A stretch of 64,000 bases of DNA from NCBI RefSeq assembly GCF_021869535.1, contig NW_026262712.1, positions 45,428,884-45,492,883 on the forward strand. Reading direction: 5' to 3'. The notes under the pieces are model-generated. The model was not told the DNA's origin. It ran no database searches and saw only the letters and a list, made by a program, of their open reading frames with translations. The DNA is from Mytilus californianus. Taxonomy: Eukaryota > Mollusca > Bivalvia > Mytilida > Mytilidae. Position numbers and translations under genes: made by a program. This document shows, piece by piece, positions 44,869 to 57,282 of the stretch. Numbering within the stretch: the stretch's first letter is position 1; each line of letters starts with the position of its first letter.

Positions 44869-45689
44869 ATATATCAATCGAATCATTTGCAATGTATTTC
44901 CGGTTTTGCTATTTATTCAAATCTGTTAAAAGATTGATTTTTCAGGAAGTAGTAAATTTAAACCTGGCTGTAAACTGAGATAAACTGCATTGTTTGATAT
45001 CATTGAACATTCAATACATTATTTAAGTTTAACATCAGGCAAATATGCATTAAAAATTCCTCTTGACCTTATATCATAATTTTAGCTCGCACCCTGATAT
45101 TTTGATTGGCAGATGGGAGAAGTTCAGTTTTGACCATATTTCTGTACTCCAGTCAACCTTTTGTGTGTTGCCTAAATAGGGACCACGTTGATCTCAAATA
45201 AAAGCCTAAATAGCACACTTTTCTCTTATTACTTGACGTTTGTCCTATTCAATTTAATGTTAAAGGACAAGTGAAGTGCTAAGATAAAAGTTACCTTAAT
45301 ACAAATCGATAAGAAGTAGAGATATAATTAAGTCACAAAATTAATGAAAATTACAAACTGTGTTTACTGAACTTACACGACAAATAACAGTTTTCGATTC
45401 TCTAACGTCATGAAGGTCACATGACACGAGTTTTTTGTAATTTCAGTGTTCTCGAAATTATTGAACCAATGCATGCATGTATGCTAAACTAAGCCCTGTA
45501 TCCACGCTTTTTTATTTGGTTTTTTTTTTGTATTTATTACGAAACTATAACGTATTGTCGACAAATAATATTTCATTCAGTGATTGTTGATCGCAAGCTA
45601 GTTAAGTGTTGCCGAAGTTTACCGGATCGTGACATTGATAAACAATTAACACAGAGCACATGAGGCATGTGACAAATAGGTACGTAGTA

Positions 45690-45900
45690 AAATAAACAAA
45701 ATACCAAACTACAAGGAAAATTCAAAACGGAAAGTCCCTTAACAAATAGCAAAATCTAAAACTGAAACACATCAAACGATTGGAAAAACAACTGTCATAT
45801 TTCTGACTTTGTATAGGCATTTCCGGTAGAAAATTGTGGATTTAACCTGGTTTATTACTAGCTTAACCTCTCACCTGTATGAAAGTCGCACACAATTGAT
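45690..45900 (+). mobile_element. Short interspersed element, family A
   Basis: AAGGAAAATTCAAAACGGAA, AGTCCCTTAACAAATAGC, ACATCAAACGATTGG, CTGACTTTGTATAGGCAT and CCTCTCACCTGTATGAAAGT follow the family A order, with more divergence than the 13192 copy. Confidence 0.7.
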
Positions 45901-48350
45901 TTATAGAGCTTTGATATATTTTTGAATATTTCCAATGCGTTCCTATTTCTTAACTAAACTTTTCCTTTACAGTTGTTAAATGATTTGTTGAACTTAATTT
46001 GTTCTTTAAGAATTGTGTATTACTGTTCTTCTTCCAGTGCACGTTTGTTTACATTCTTTCATCACGGTTTTCCTCTCGCACTTGTGTAGTTGTCAAAGTT
46101 CTAACAAGAGGTCTCGTGGTTAAGGTCACGGCATACGGGAAAATATCGGCGAATTAGTGTACGTGAAGACAATAATTCAATAGCAATACATTTATGAGGA
46201 TTTTGATAATTAAAAGTATTTTCATTTACAAGAAAGTTCACGTACACTTGTTTTATAGTGAAATTAAGCCGATCAAGTATACAAAACATATTCAATTTTG
46301 TCTTTTTTTAATTTGAAGTTTCATAGGACTTTAATGAATTGATTATTTTTTAATAATTTTAATCAGTTGATTCAATAAAAAGAATCATTTCCATTGTAAT
46401 AGAAATAGTGTTAATTGTTGCTTCTAAAACGCCGTTGTAATATAATATCATACTTAATATAAACATCCCTCATTATTCCTTTTACCAAAATTGTCAATAC
46501 CGAGTTTAACTGTATTGGTTCAATTGATTCAAGTATAATTGTAGATATTTTACAGCTAGTTCACATTTTGGAATCTATAGAAGAACGTGGACAATGAATT
46601 GTGTATCTATACCTAATATCCTGATGAATAAATTAATATTAAATGATGTAAATTAGTTAATGTGTAAATAAATTTCTTCTTCCTTCATTTATTAATTTTT
46701 TCGATCGAGCTGTGCATGAATTGATTTATTGAATAAATTAATTTGAAGTCGATGAAAGTTTAAAGAGCAATAAAAAGAACGTTCTGAAAACTCATTGCAG
46801 TGGCTGAGTGATTGTTTCAAAATGATTTTATTTAGTTTTCCTAGCAATCAACACAAACATAATTTTCCATTTTGATGTCCGGCGTTGTGCGAAATACAAT
46901 TGACCTTTAAATTTACTTGAGACGTCACTCACAAAAACCCTATATTCATTTGGAATGAGAACTTGACTTTGTTAACAAAGCGAAAGAAGCACCTTGTATT
47001 AGAATTGTTGTTTGATTTATCTCCTGTGTAAATTCTGATGCATATAGGACTTGAACAAATTCTATTAAAAATACAATTTAAGTGGGTTCCGGAGAAGAGT
47101 TGGATTAAGTTATTTCACCTACGACCTCCTAAAGGAATTATTAAAACTACTATAATTATATAAATGATTCGCACATGTCATGTTTGTTTTATACCAAAAT
47201 GCCGAGTGCCTTTTGCGGACCAGCTTAAGCAGTGATTGTTAATGGGTTTTTTTTTCTATTCATACCGAATATTGTCTCATTTCATTCATTATGGAAGTGA
47301 TGATTGCATATTCCTAAAGGATCTTTTCAGTTGTAAGTTATATTCTTTTTCAGTTTTTAGGTCTACGTGTATCATTCTTTTACTTTTTTAATTTCTATGT
47401 GTATTTACTATTGTGTTGAGTTGCTGTTCCCATTACGCTAGACCAACAACGAATTATTTGTCCAAAGAGGGTAATGCATAAATACACTTTATTTGTTTGT
47501 TCGCACACATAGATTTTGGACTTTTGAATCGATGTTGCTGGAAGATAGTTCTTGATCTCAAATGTTAGTTTATTGCATCAAGCATATTTACATGTTGTTA
47601 CATATAAAATATGTTAATGAAAATGTTCAAGTCATCGATTACGGCGAAAATGCGTCCCACATGTTTTTATGTATACTCAATTTCTTATCATTTGGGCGTT
47701 AATCTATAAACCATAAAGGTACCAATGAATGGTTATGGTGGCAAGTATCAGTTCAGTCGCTTCATATTTAATTTTTTTCCACAAAAGAGAAAACACTTGT
47801 TTGAATCGCTTCGTTTTTCAAATTTAAAACAATTTAGAAACCAAATCGCAAAATATCTATAGGAATGTATGCAAAGGCAAGTAGTTGATTTAAACTTAAA
47901 CTTATTCATGTTTTGAACTTGAAGAAGCAGTTCAACTCGATCAGGCGACCACGTACATGTATAAAATGTCAGTACATGTATAGTTAGCAAAACAGTTTAA
48001 ATACGTTTTATAATTCAACATTTAATAATTGTAATTAGTCAAATTGCACAAGATGGCAAATAACTTTGGATGTGACAAAAGTCAATACATTTGACGTAAT
48101 TTCATGTGATAGTTAAAAAAATGTTTATGACTACAGATACAAATAAAACTAGTCTGTATTATTTATTATACGAATATCATATATTGATACTCTGTAGACA
48201 AACTTATTTTTAGCACAGTACAAGGCCATGTTTTTAAAACACGGCCTCTAACGGTTCTGTGTCAAAATAGTGCTGAAGTTCAACTACCTATTGTAGAATG
48301 TTAAAGTTCATGAAATACGCACATTCAGTAATCTTAGCTTTTCCCCTTAC
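45900..48350. other. Non-coding stretch
   Basis: No domain-like frame is present. Hexamer-level AT richness only. Confidence 0.4.
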
Positions 48351-48354
48351 TGAA

Positions 48355-48655
48355 ACATTCTTTGTTTGCACCTGTCTTAAGTCAGGAACATGTTGTTCAG
48401 TGGTTGTCGTTTGTTGATGTGGTTCATAAGTGTTTATCGTTTCTCGTTTTTTATATAGATTAGACCGTTGGTTTTCCTGTTTGAATGGTTTTACACTAGT
48501 CATTTTTGGGGCCCTTTATAGCTTGCTGTTCGGTGTGAGCCAAGGTTCCGTGTTAAAGGCCGTACTTTGGCCTATAATGGTTTCCTTTTTACAAATTGTG
48601 ACTTGGATGGAGAGTTGTCTCATTGGCACTCATACCACATCTTCTTATATCTATC
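48355..48655 (+). mobile_element. Short interspersed element, family C
   Basis: It is close to the 16545 copy over its whole length: CACCTGTCTTAAGTCAGGAA, GTGGTTCATAAGTGTT, AGATTAGACCGTTGGTTTTC, GGGGCCCTTTATAGCTTGCT and GAGTTGTCTCATTGGCACTC. Confidence 0.75.
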
Positions 48656-48949
48656 TAATATGGTAGTATTTAGTATTGTTCTACCTGTGTTTTTGTCATC
48701 TTTAATAACAGTATCATACCTATACGTAAGCAAATGTCTGATATATCAATTAAAGGGTATTCGGTCGTCAATGAGGGAGCAACTCATCGGCAAAGGTTTG
48801 AAAGTCGTCCAGAGGTCAATATTTTTTGTTTCAACAATATACAGGTTTGTATTCAAAATGCATTTGATGATGTCTTAGTTATGTTATCATACTGTCTACG
48901 TGTCTTTTACGTATTCCAATAATTTAAAAAAATAATAATTCCTCAATAT

Positions 48950-48985
48950 GTCGATGTGCCTGTTCCAAGTCAGGAACAATTACAT
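48950..48985 (-). repeat. Isolated SINE core block
   Basis: GTGCCTGTTCCAAGTCAGGA is the reverse complement of the shared core of families A and B, here without the flanking blocks. Confidence 0.45.
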
Positions 48986-49826
48986 TGACCTTGTAGACTA
49001 TATTGTATTATTTGGTTGCTGTGTCATTGACGTATATCCGACACTTTTTCAATCATATTTGTTATCCGGGGAATAATAAAACGAAAAAGAAATTCTTTTA
49101 TCTTGAAGATCATAGTCTTTGTTGACTTATTTTATCGAAGCTCTCTATAGTCATTCGATAATATGATTACTTTGTTTTGCTTTAAAGGCTCGACTGTTAA
49201 ATTTGTTTTTCTTCTGTTTTATTGATTTCACATTTCTTAATTACTTAAAATTATCTGGCGAAGTACTGTGTAAGCATTAATAAGTCTACACCAACCGCTA
49301 CTGACATGATAAGTCATGTTATTGCAATTGGAGAATGAATATTAAAAAACTGTCATTGGCTTTTTTAATGATCTTTTCATTTACTATATAACTAAAATTA
49401 TTAACTTATTTTTTCTGTCAATAAGTAATTAAAATGATGAAAACATGAACATATTCGCTTTTGTTTTTCAAAAACTGTAGTTCATGTACATGTGTACCTA
49501 ACTACAATCAAAGAAAACACCTAACAGAGAACATTTTATTGCTGTTCGTAATTATTCTCCCTTTCATATTTTCAGATGTTAATATGTGCATACGGACCTA
49601 CTAAAAGGGTACAACGAAGATATAAGTCCTTCTATAGACCAGTCTACTACACCAGTAAATGCATCATTTAGTTTATTCATCATCAGAGATTTTGACGAGG
49701 TTAGCGGAAAATTTGCCATCACTGGAGTATTTATTGGTGTATGGTTCGACGACAGACTATCATGGAATCCTATGGACCATAAAATGACGTTCACTACAAC
49801 AATTCCACCAGATGAAATATGAAAAA

Positions 49827-49935
49827 AGTAAAATAACAAAAATACCGAACTCCGAGGAAAATTCAAAACGTAAAGTCCGTAATCAAATGGCTTAATCAAA
49901 AGCTCAAACACATCAAACGAATGGATAACAAATCG
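49827..49935 (+). mobile_element. Family A element inserted in the receptor pseudogene
   Basis: ACCGAACTCCGAGGAAAATT, AAAGTCCGTAATCAAATGGC and ACATCAAACGAATGGATAAC interrupt the receptor between DEI and KPTVFLANVV. The 3' half of the element, including the core, is missing. Confidence 0.7.
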
Positions 49936-50465
49936 AAGCCAACAGTATTTCTAGCAAATGTGGTTGATTCTTTGAAAAGTGTTGGACAAGCTTTCGTGTC
50001 AATCCGACTATATTACTATGGATTAACAATATGGACACCACCTGATGTAATCGAAACGTCCTGTCAGGTTAATGTCACATATTACCCTTACGATCAACAG
50101 ACATGTACGCTTCTGTTTGTATAATACAGTTCTCTAAAAGCTTGCAACAGAGGTTCTTATGAACTCTGTAATTAATGTAGCAATGACACCATATTACACT
50201 GACCATGGCACATTGGATGGGGAGAAAACAGCGACAACAAGTTATGCCTTTGATTCTGGTTCTATGTTTGAAGTTCATATCTCAATTAATAGACGACCAC
50301 TGTTTTTCTTGTCAATATTTTTTTCCAGTTATCTTCTTAACATTGCTCAACTCATTCGTTTTGCTGCTTCCTGCAGAATCAGGGAAAGGATATCATATGC
50401 TATTACTGTTTTACTTGCTATAGCAGTATTCATGAAAATTATTTACCAAAAACATCCCAAACAAT

Positions 50466-50722
50466 GGCAAATAAAGGCAACAGTAGTATACCGCTGTTCG
50501 AAACTCATAAATCGATAGAGATAAAAACAAATCCGGGTTACAAACTAAAACTGAGGGAAACGCATCAAATATAAGAGGAGAACGACACAACAAAAACACA
50601 ACATTAAAATGTAACACACACAGAAACGAACTATAATTTAACAATGGCCATTTTCCTGACTTGGTACAGGACATTTTAAGAAAAAAATGGTGGGTTGAAC
50701 CTGGTTTTGTGGCATGCAAGAC
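50466..50722 (+). mobile_element. Family B element inserted in the receptor pseudogene
   Basis: GGCAACAGTAGTATACCGCT, AATCGATAGAGA, ACAAATCCGGGTTACAAACT, the core CTGACTTGGTACAGGACATT and GGTGGGTTGAACCTGGTTTT lie between TM2 and TM3 sequence. A longer reverse copy is at 56840-57282. Confidence 0.75.
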
Positions 50723-51089
50723 TTTGTTATTTTCTAATTGTAGATTTAGTTCTCAGATCAGTTATATGCATTCTCACAATTTTCCAATTAAGGATATTCT
50801 TAAAAAGTGACCAGAAGAACCCTGTTCCACTTTTTCTGCGAAACATTGTAATGATTTTCAATTGTCAAAAACGAATAGTTCATGTTCATCCAAATATATC
50901 AAAAGGCGATGCACACAAAGTTAAAATTAATCAAGTATTGAGCCAACAACGTTCTTCAAGTAATCAAAATATCACTTGGAAAGATATTGCAAAGTTCTTT
51001 GACTTTGCCAGTCTGTTTGGAAGTCTTTCATTTCAGATTGTAATGTTAATTGTATTTTTCTGAGTTATAACTTGACATGTGTTGCTATT

Positions 51090-51930
51090 TTGGAAAAAAT
51101 ATATCACCTGGACTGTGAAATCCTCATACACTGCATTGATCATGTTAATAATTTTAGGTGGTATTCCATAATGCATAAGCATTTGTTACATCCCTTCTCT
51201 GTCGACGCTATCGACTGCTCTTTCAAAATCGACAAAGTTGATGTACAGGGATAATTGCCTTTCTAATGACTGTTCAATAATGGTACGTAGAGTTGCTATT
51301 TGGTCAGTGCAGCTTCTGTTTGATCTGAAACCAGCTTGTTCGTCTCGAAGTACCTTATCAATTGCATCTTTTATCCGGTTGAGTATAATTCGGCATAGTA
51401 TTTACTTGTTACAGATAAAAGTGTAATGCCTCTCCAGTTCTCACATAGACCTAAATCTCTTTTCTTTGGCAGATTCACTAACAAGCCCTTTAACCATTCT
51501 GTTGGTATTTTTTCTTCATCCCAGATTTTATTCAGGAATTCGTACATGTATTCTATTATCTCAGTTCCTTCAGATTTGAAAGCTTTAGGTGGTACTCCAT
51601 CTATGTCAGTTGATTTTCCATTCTTCAGTGATTTGATGGCCTTTTTCACTTCGCATTTCTTGATATTATCAGTTTCACTACTCAATTATTCCCCTGGTTT
51701 TACTCTTACTGGTTGGTCTGGTTCTGGTCTATTTAGAACGTTGATGAAGTATTCAATCCATCTCTCCATCTGTTCGTTATGATTGGTTATGATTTTTCCA
51801 TCTTTATCCTTAACTGGTTTAGACGTATCTGTTTTACGTCTACTAAGAGTTTTGGTCATATCATACAAGGTTTTGATGTCGCCCTTATATGCAGCAAATT
51901 CTGCTTCAGTTGCAAGGTGATTAACATATT
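51090..51930 (-). pseudogene. RTE-like LINE reverse transcriptase fragment
   Basis: On the minus strand it reads ATEAEFAAYKGDIKTLYDMT, KPVKDKDGKIITNHNEQMER, then after a stop KKAIKSLKNGKSTDIDGVPP, PTEWLKGLLVNLPKK and ENWRGITLLSVTSK. A shift then leads to DQTEAALTK-like text and FVDFERAVDSVDREG (about 51245-51200, first catalytic Asp), ending near PPKIINMINAVYEDFTVQV. The catalytic YADD and everything after are absent. At least two stops or shifts occur. It abuts the receptor pseudogene, on the opposite strand, within about 30 bp. Confidence 0.7.
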
Positions 51931-52196
51931 TACTGGCGTTGTTTTATTATTGATTTTCTTGACTCTATCATAAGAAGAAATTTCTTTTGTTCTGGTTTAC
52001 TACTGAGAGAAAAGACATTTAAAATAAAACAGCAAATGCTGCAAAACTGACCTAAAACAGCAATTGTTTTTGACTCTTCTAAAATCCGCACTAAACGACA
52101 TAGCAAAATCTTTAATAATGTAACACAGGAAACCAAATGTCATAGAAATTTCAATATTTTTTATTAGTTTTGGATTTTCAAACATTTTGGTCTCGG

Positions 52197-52239
52197 GCAT
52201 CACTGAAGAGCCAGTTATTGTCGAAATGTGCTTTGGTGC
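52197..52239 (+). ncRNA. Hammerhead ribozyme, partly decayed
   Basis: Stem I is GCATCA (52197-52202) with TGGTGC (52234-52239), six pairs. CTGAAGA is at 52203-52209 and GAAA at 52223-52226. Stem II, GCCA/TTGT-C, keeps three of four pairs. Stem III is damaged, with a probable one-base deletion. It shares CATCACTGAAGAG and ATTGTCGAAAT with the motif at 18144. Confidence 0.55.
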
Positions 52240-53380
52240 AGAAAAATTGTTCCCGTTATGGTTATTTCAGATATATATCATTCTGAATAGTAATTATATT
52301 TGTAAATGAATTGTTCATCTTGTCAGCTTACGTGCAATAAATAAAACTGCAAGAATACCATCCGATCAGAAGACCTACTAATTTTTATTCTTACCACCAT
52401 TTTGAGTACAAAATCTTAAAATTAATAGAAAGATAAACAACTAATTGTACAATTTTAACCTATAATAATTTTAGATGAAACTTTATTTTTGTCTGCCTAT
52501 GAAACTATATCTGTCCATCACACATACCAATCTATTCAGATATCTGTGACGTCTATATCTGTATCTTGAGAAATTATAATTTCTATGCTTTATCCCATGT
52601 TAACGCTTAGTGAAAGATTTGGTAAACAATACACGCTTATAACATTAACCGTGCCAATTTTACTGTACCAGATAATGACACTTCAGTGATTTTTCAAGCC
52701 AAAATATTTGAAAATCAAAAACTTATAAAACAAAAGTTAAATTTTCATGCATTAAACTCTACAAATAATATCAACTGTAATAATTACATGTCAATATAAG
52801 TGATTATTTTTATTTGTTTCGCCTTCAAGTTGTTTTGATATTCAAATTAAATAATAAGATGACCATTCAATGACATCTAATTGGGTAATTGTAGATTTCT
52901 TAAGTAAAGGAGTTTTTGAACATTATTTTCGCACGAAACGCTTGTATTCAGGTAGACATATATTGATCTGGAATGTCAGATACGAAGTCAGCATTAACAA
53001 AATAAAATACTAAGATATGGTTATATTTTTAAAACCTGATTTATCTTGTCATTTTGTAACAACTCGTGTAAAAAATCCTAAAGGGGATTATTGTTTAATT
53101 TGTTCACATCGTGAAAATGCAGAAATGGTTTGAAACAAGATGTTCGGCATTTAAGAATGATCAATTAATTGTGTGGTCAGTACTAGAAATATAATTGATA
53201 AATCAACATAGTGGACAATAACCCAGCAAAACATCATATATATTTATGGGATTATGACAAGTATGTAAATAGGGGAGGATGATAGCAAAAGGACAAGCAC
53301 AAACAAAAAACAAAGGAAAATGGGATTATTGTTCTAAAAAGAAAACATAAAGACGAAAAGATGAAAAGACAAACAACAGT
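52240..53380. other. Non-coding stretch
   Basis: No domain-like frame or clear repeat is present. Confidence 0.4.
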
Positions 53381-53386
53381 CCACAA

Positions 53387-54800
53387 CTAATCAATTAACA
53401 CCAAACCACAACAATAGTTGAAATCAGAAGCTCCTGAAGCGATATTTTGACTATTATTTGAGATATTTTTAATTTTATCTAATAGTTGCCAATATGCTCT
53501 GGGATTTTGATCATACAAATTATCGAGTTTATTTATGATGTCTTGTTTGAATTTTCTTATTTTTGCTCTTCTTTGCTTTCGATACAATTTAAGGCATTTA
53601 AAAAAGGACCCTCGTATATAAGGATCTGTGTTGTGATTTTTGCATTAATCTGTATTTTCGATAAAAGTTTTGTTTTAAATTCATTATATCTTGATCTTGC
53701 CATTCTCTTTTCTTTTTAATTTTCTTCTTCTTGCTTTTTTTGTTTGGGTTTCTAATAATTTTCTTTAGTGATAAATCTGCAGCTTTTTGGAAAATCTCAT
53801 TTAAATCTTCTGCTACATTATCAATTGAATCTTGGTCGTAAATTTTATCTTTATACTGTCTAATATTTTTTTTGATTTCATTTGAATTTATAGCATCTTG
53901 AAATGCTGAGACTGAGTTATCATCCCATATATATTTATCTGGCATAAAAGCTAGATTTGAGTTTCTTTCATATACTTTTGTGTTGCATTTTAACATGCAT
54001 GAGATCTGACAAAGATCTGAAAAATCAGGTAAAAAATTATGAGTGTGAAAATATGTGAAATTTGGTAAGAGTTCTTCAGATGCTAAAAAATAATCGACAA
54101 CACTGCTTCCTAAAGGTTGGAAGCAAGTGTATGCACCCATTAAATCATCCATTGTTCTGCCATTAAAGATACGCAATGATGAAGATATACATAGAGAAAT
54201 GAGTTGTCTGAATCCATTTGGATATGCTCAATTTCACAAGCAGTTCTTGCATTTAAGTCCCCTGCTATCGTGATTTTTCCTGATTTGGGAATATTTTACT
54301 ATATCATTTTCAATCATTTCAAGAATATAATAATCCAATTTTCTATAGTAGGACGAATTTTCAGGTGGATTGTATACAAAACAAATATATAAATCTTCCT
54401 GAAACCCAAAGAATGTTTTGTCTAACTTTAACCATATAAAATCATTTGTGGCATGTTCTAAACATTTAACACCCTGTCTTATTGTATTAAGTATATACAC
54501 TGATAAGCCACCATGTCTTTTCCCACTAGGTTTTGTTCTAGATTTTATAAGATGAACCGGTCTTTGAAAAGTTGAAAGTTCTAAACAATTATCCAGATCA
54601 CAGCGGGTTTATTGCAAGCAAAAAATATCTTGCGGTAAAAGATTGTCAAAGAAAATATCATCTTCAAATTTGTTAAATCCTTTACTGATATAACCATTTA
54701 TATTCCATGTTGAAATTTTCATGTTTTTTTTGTATAAATCATGTGTGCTTACAATGATCAATAAAATAAACATACACAGGAACCAGTAAATATAAGTCAA
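53387..54800 (-). pseudogene. LINE AP endonuclease remnant of the PHD-esterase LINE
   Basis: The frames read ISTWNINGYISKGFNKFEDD (catalytic Asn) and DIFCLQ, then FIWLKLDKTFFGFQEDLYIC with VYNPPENSSYY, then MRIFNGRTMDDLMGAYTCFQ, SSVVDYFLASEEL and DFSDLCQIS. The last replaces the catalytic His of Ser-Asp-His by Leu. A lysine-rich linker (KKSKKKKIKKKREWQD) follows, then YRKQRRAKIRKFKQDI down to 53387, where it ends before any reverse transcriptase. Three frame breaks. It lies downstream of the ORF1 at 55.8-58.1 kb in the same orientation and probably belongs to it. Confidence 0.65.
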
Positions 54801-55151
54801 AAAAATATGAGTTGCATATAACTGTGTGCTACAGTATTTTGTGATGTATAAAATAAACTACATATACATTTGTTTATATTAATGAAATTGTACACTTTCT
54901 GTGGATTGAATATATATAAGTAGATGCTTGTGTGTACATATTTCTATCATTTAAAGATTCAAGCAACAGTTATGTGTTAAGATTGTTCTAAAAAAAAAGA
55001 ATTAATAATAAAAACAAAAACTTGTACTTCTGATATATATATATATAAATATAAATATTTTTTTTCTTTTAAATTTAGCTCTCAGTTATGTATCTTTAAA
55101 CATGTTTAAGGTGGATCCCTACAGATTAACAATTTTTTTTTTTCACCATTG

Positions 55152-55204
55152 AATTTTTATTAAAACTTGCATACATCAACTATGCAATGGCCTTAATAAA
55201 AATT
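55152..55204. repeat. Perfect-arm hairpin
   Basis: AATTTTTATTAA (55152-55163) pairs with TTAATAAAAATT (55193-55204), and inside it TTGCATA (55167-55173) pairs with TATGCAA (55181-55187) around a seven-base loop. It sits in the spacer between ORF1 and endonuclease of the LINE, in sequence that looks inserted. Confidence 0.6.
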
Positions 55205-55814
55205 TGAGTTGAAAACATAACGTCACCAGCTTCGTTTCCATGGTAACGGTCACCAAAGTTGGTACATCACATGTATGAATAAATACATACCTGAAGTAGA
55301 AATTCTGGATTGTTTTCAAGTCTTTGAAAGTATTTCGAAAGGTTTGTTCTTCATTTATCATAAAAAATAATGTTAAAAATGTAAGTAAAACACAAATAGT
55401 GTCAGTTTTATACATATTTATTAAATCTAGCTCCAATTTCATCAACACTGCTGCACACAAACAACACAGATTTTGTTAAAAATTTCTATTTTTCTTAAAT
55501 TTCCAGGTGGTCTTTTTAACTTTCTTTCTCCGTCCTGATTTAAATATTATAAACTTCTGTATTACAACATATTATTTGCACCACTGTTTTGAGTCTTATT
55601 CTCACATTAAAACATAAAATAATAATCCATATACAGAGCATACAAACAGTGAACGTGGTACTAAAACTCTTAACTAGAGAAGTACATGTATATGTAGGAA
55701 ACTATAAGTATATAATCAATTATAATAATGCAATAATAATAAACAATGTAAAGTCTTGTTACATTTTTATTCACATATATATGCCTGTTCATTCAATTAA
55801 AGTATGAATAATTC

Positions 55815-56811
55815 CAGTCATAATTGTTCTGACCTGATATCCAACTACCTTGAGAGTTTCTATTTCTCTTAATATTTAGTGCCTTAAATAAGGCAAATTT
55901 GAGGTTTGTGACAAAAACTTTGGTTCCTTGAAAGTTGAGGTGTACCTTGTCAAAATTAAGGAATATATGGTTGGCATGGCCTCTTTACCCTAAGGTAGAG
56001 TTATCACAAAGGTGTAAGTGCTTTTTATGCAGAAAAGTGTGCTGCAAGATTATATTGCATTCTTGTATTTTTTTTTGTTCAAGATATAAGAGTCACCTCG
56101 AAATATCCCCAATGAGACTACTATAGAAGCAGATGGCCATTGTACATGTATGCTATTAACTAGGGAAGCGAACTCTCCACAGACGTTCTCCATGTTTTCA
56201 TTGTTTCTTACATCATTTGTGAAGAGGTGCAAGGCTACACAATCAAACAACTCAGTACAAGATTTTATATATGATTTAGCTTTTTCAATTGTGTAACATA
56301 ACTGTTTGCTTACTGAGTAACCCCTGATAAACTCCTTTATTCTAATTGGTCTTAGGTGAGAGTTTCCTAAAAATAAAATCTTTGTTTGTGTGTTTTGTTT
56401 ATCTATGCTACGTCTATTATTGGTTTGTTTATCTATACTCTGCCTTGTGTGATCAGGGTTTTTGGTTGTTTGACTAGTGTGGCCTGAATTTTTATTTTGT
56501 GTGTTACCCTTTGGTGAATTACCTACTGATCTATCATTGTGCTCATTTGTTTCATTAAAATTTATACAAAGATTTTCATCACTGTTACATATTTTATCAG
56601 ATACCTTTCTTACATCAATATTTGTACATAATTTTTCATTTTCTAACAATTCAAATTTGTTTTGAACTTTGCATGCATAGTTTGGTTTGGTTTTACTTTC
56701 TGATAAAGCATGTATGGTATCATTAATTTCTTCAAGCTTGCTCTGATGTTCTTCGGATGAAGTTTTTATTTGATTGCCTAATTTTTTAACTTGCTGTGCA
56801 ACCCCGTCCAT
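55815..56811 (-). pseudogene. LINE ORF1, coiled coil and SGNH esterase domain
   Basis: The frame from 56811 begins with a coiled coil (VKKLGNQIKTSSEEHQSKLE), then a low-complexity Asn/Thr/Asp region with two near copies of an 'RxSIDKQ' word. The esterase starts at KILFLGNSHLRPI, where GNSHL carries the nucleophile Ser (GDS in most relatives), and continues to LHLFTNDVRNNENMENV and ASIVVSLGIFRGDSY. After a stop at 56050 and a shift, DKVHLNFQGTKVF carries the catalytic Asp-x-x-His. SGNH esterase domains are known in CR1-like ORF1 proteins. Their substrate is unsettled. Confidence 0.7.
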
Positions 56812-56839
56812 TTTCTTCCTGTCTTTTGGTAAGTCTTGT

Positions 56840-57282
56840 GTTACATTCTTAGTTACAGGGATCTATCGCTGATGGAATATGTTTGTTGTTGTTCTGCGGT
56901 TTGCATGTTGTATCGACTATTATATTATTTGTTTGTGCGTTTCTCTGTGATGAATGTTCTTGCGTGTGTTTTTGCTGTATTTCTGTCACGCAGTGTTGTC
57001 ATTTTAGCGATATTTTTTAACATTGTCATAAAGCGGAGGTTTGCTAGCCATTAAACCAGGTCAACCCACCATTTTTTCTTAAAATGTCCTGTACCAAGTC
57101 AGGAATATGGCAGTTGTTATCAAATAGTTCGTTTCTATGTATGTTGGCGCTTCAGTGTTCCTGTTGTTCCTTTGTTTACCTCTTATAGTTGATGTGTTTC
57201 TCTCGGTTTTAGTTTGTAACCCGGATTTGTTTTCTCTCAATCGATTTATGACTTTTGAATACCGGTATACTACTGTTGCCTT
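56840..57282 (-). mobile_element. Family B element inside LINE ORF1
   Basis: On the minus strand: GGCAACAGTAGTATACCGGT, ACAAATCCGGGTTACAAACT, CTGACTTGGTACAGGACATT, GGTGGGTTGACCTGGTTTAA, and a longer 3' part rich in ACACAC-like words. It splits the coiled coil of ORF1 in two, so it post-dates the LINE insertion. Confidence 0.7.

Larger units (their letters stand above)
49576..51063 (+). pseudogene. Nicotinic acetylcholine receptor-like subunit, broken
   Basis: Cys-loop receptors are pentameric ligand-gated channels. A splice-acceptor-like TATTTTCAG precedes the first segment. The extracellular part shows LLKGYNEDISPSIDQS, VFIGVWFDDRLSWNP, then PTVFLANVVDSLKS, and the Cys-loop CQVNVTYYPYDQQTC with the canonical 13 residues between cysteines. 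TM1-TM2 (about 50285-50435) alternates between two frames (RPLFFL, VIFLTLLNSFVLLLPAESG, ERISYAITVLLAIAVFM). TM3 (LIVDLVLRSVICILTIFQL) and TM4 (ITWKDIAKFFDFASLFGS) follow, with a stop at 51061. Two short interspersed elements interrupt it, and stops and shifts are present. Visible coding lacks introns, suggesting a retrocopy, as reported for the large molluscan receptor expansions. Confidence 0.8.

Noticed and set aside
46105-46150. tRNA-like GGTCTCGTGGTTAAGGTCACGGC
   Set aside because: It has a tRNA-like 5' feel, but no B box (GGTTCGAATCC) and no acceptor pairing.
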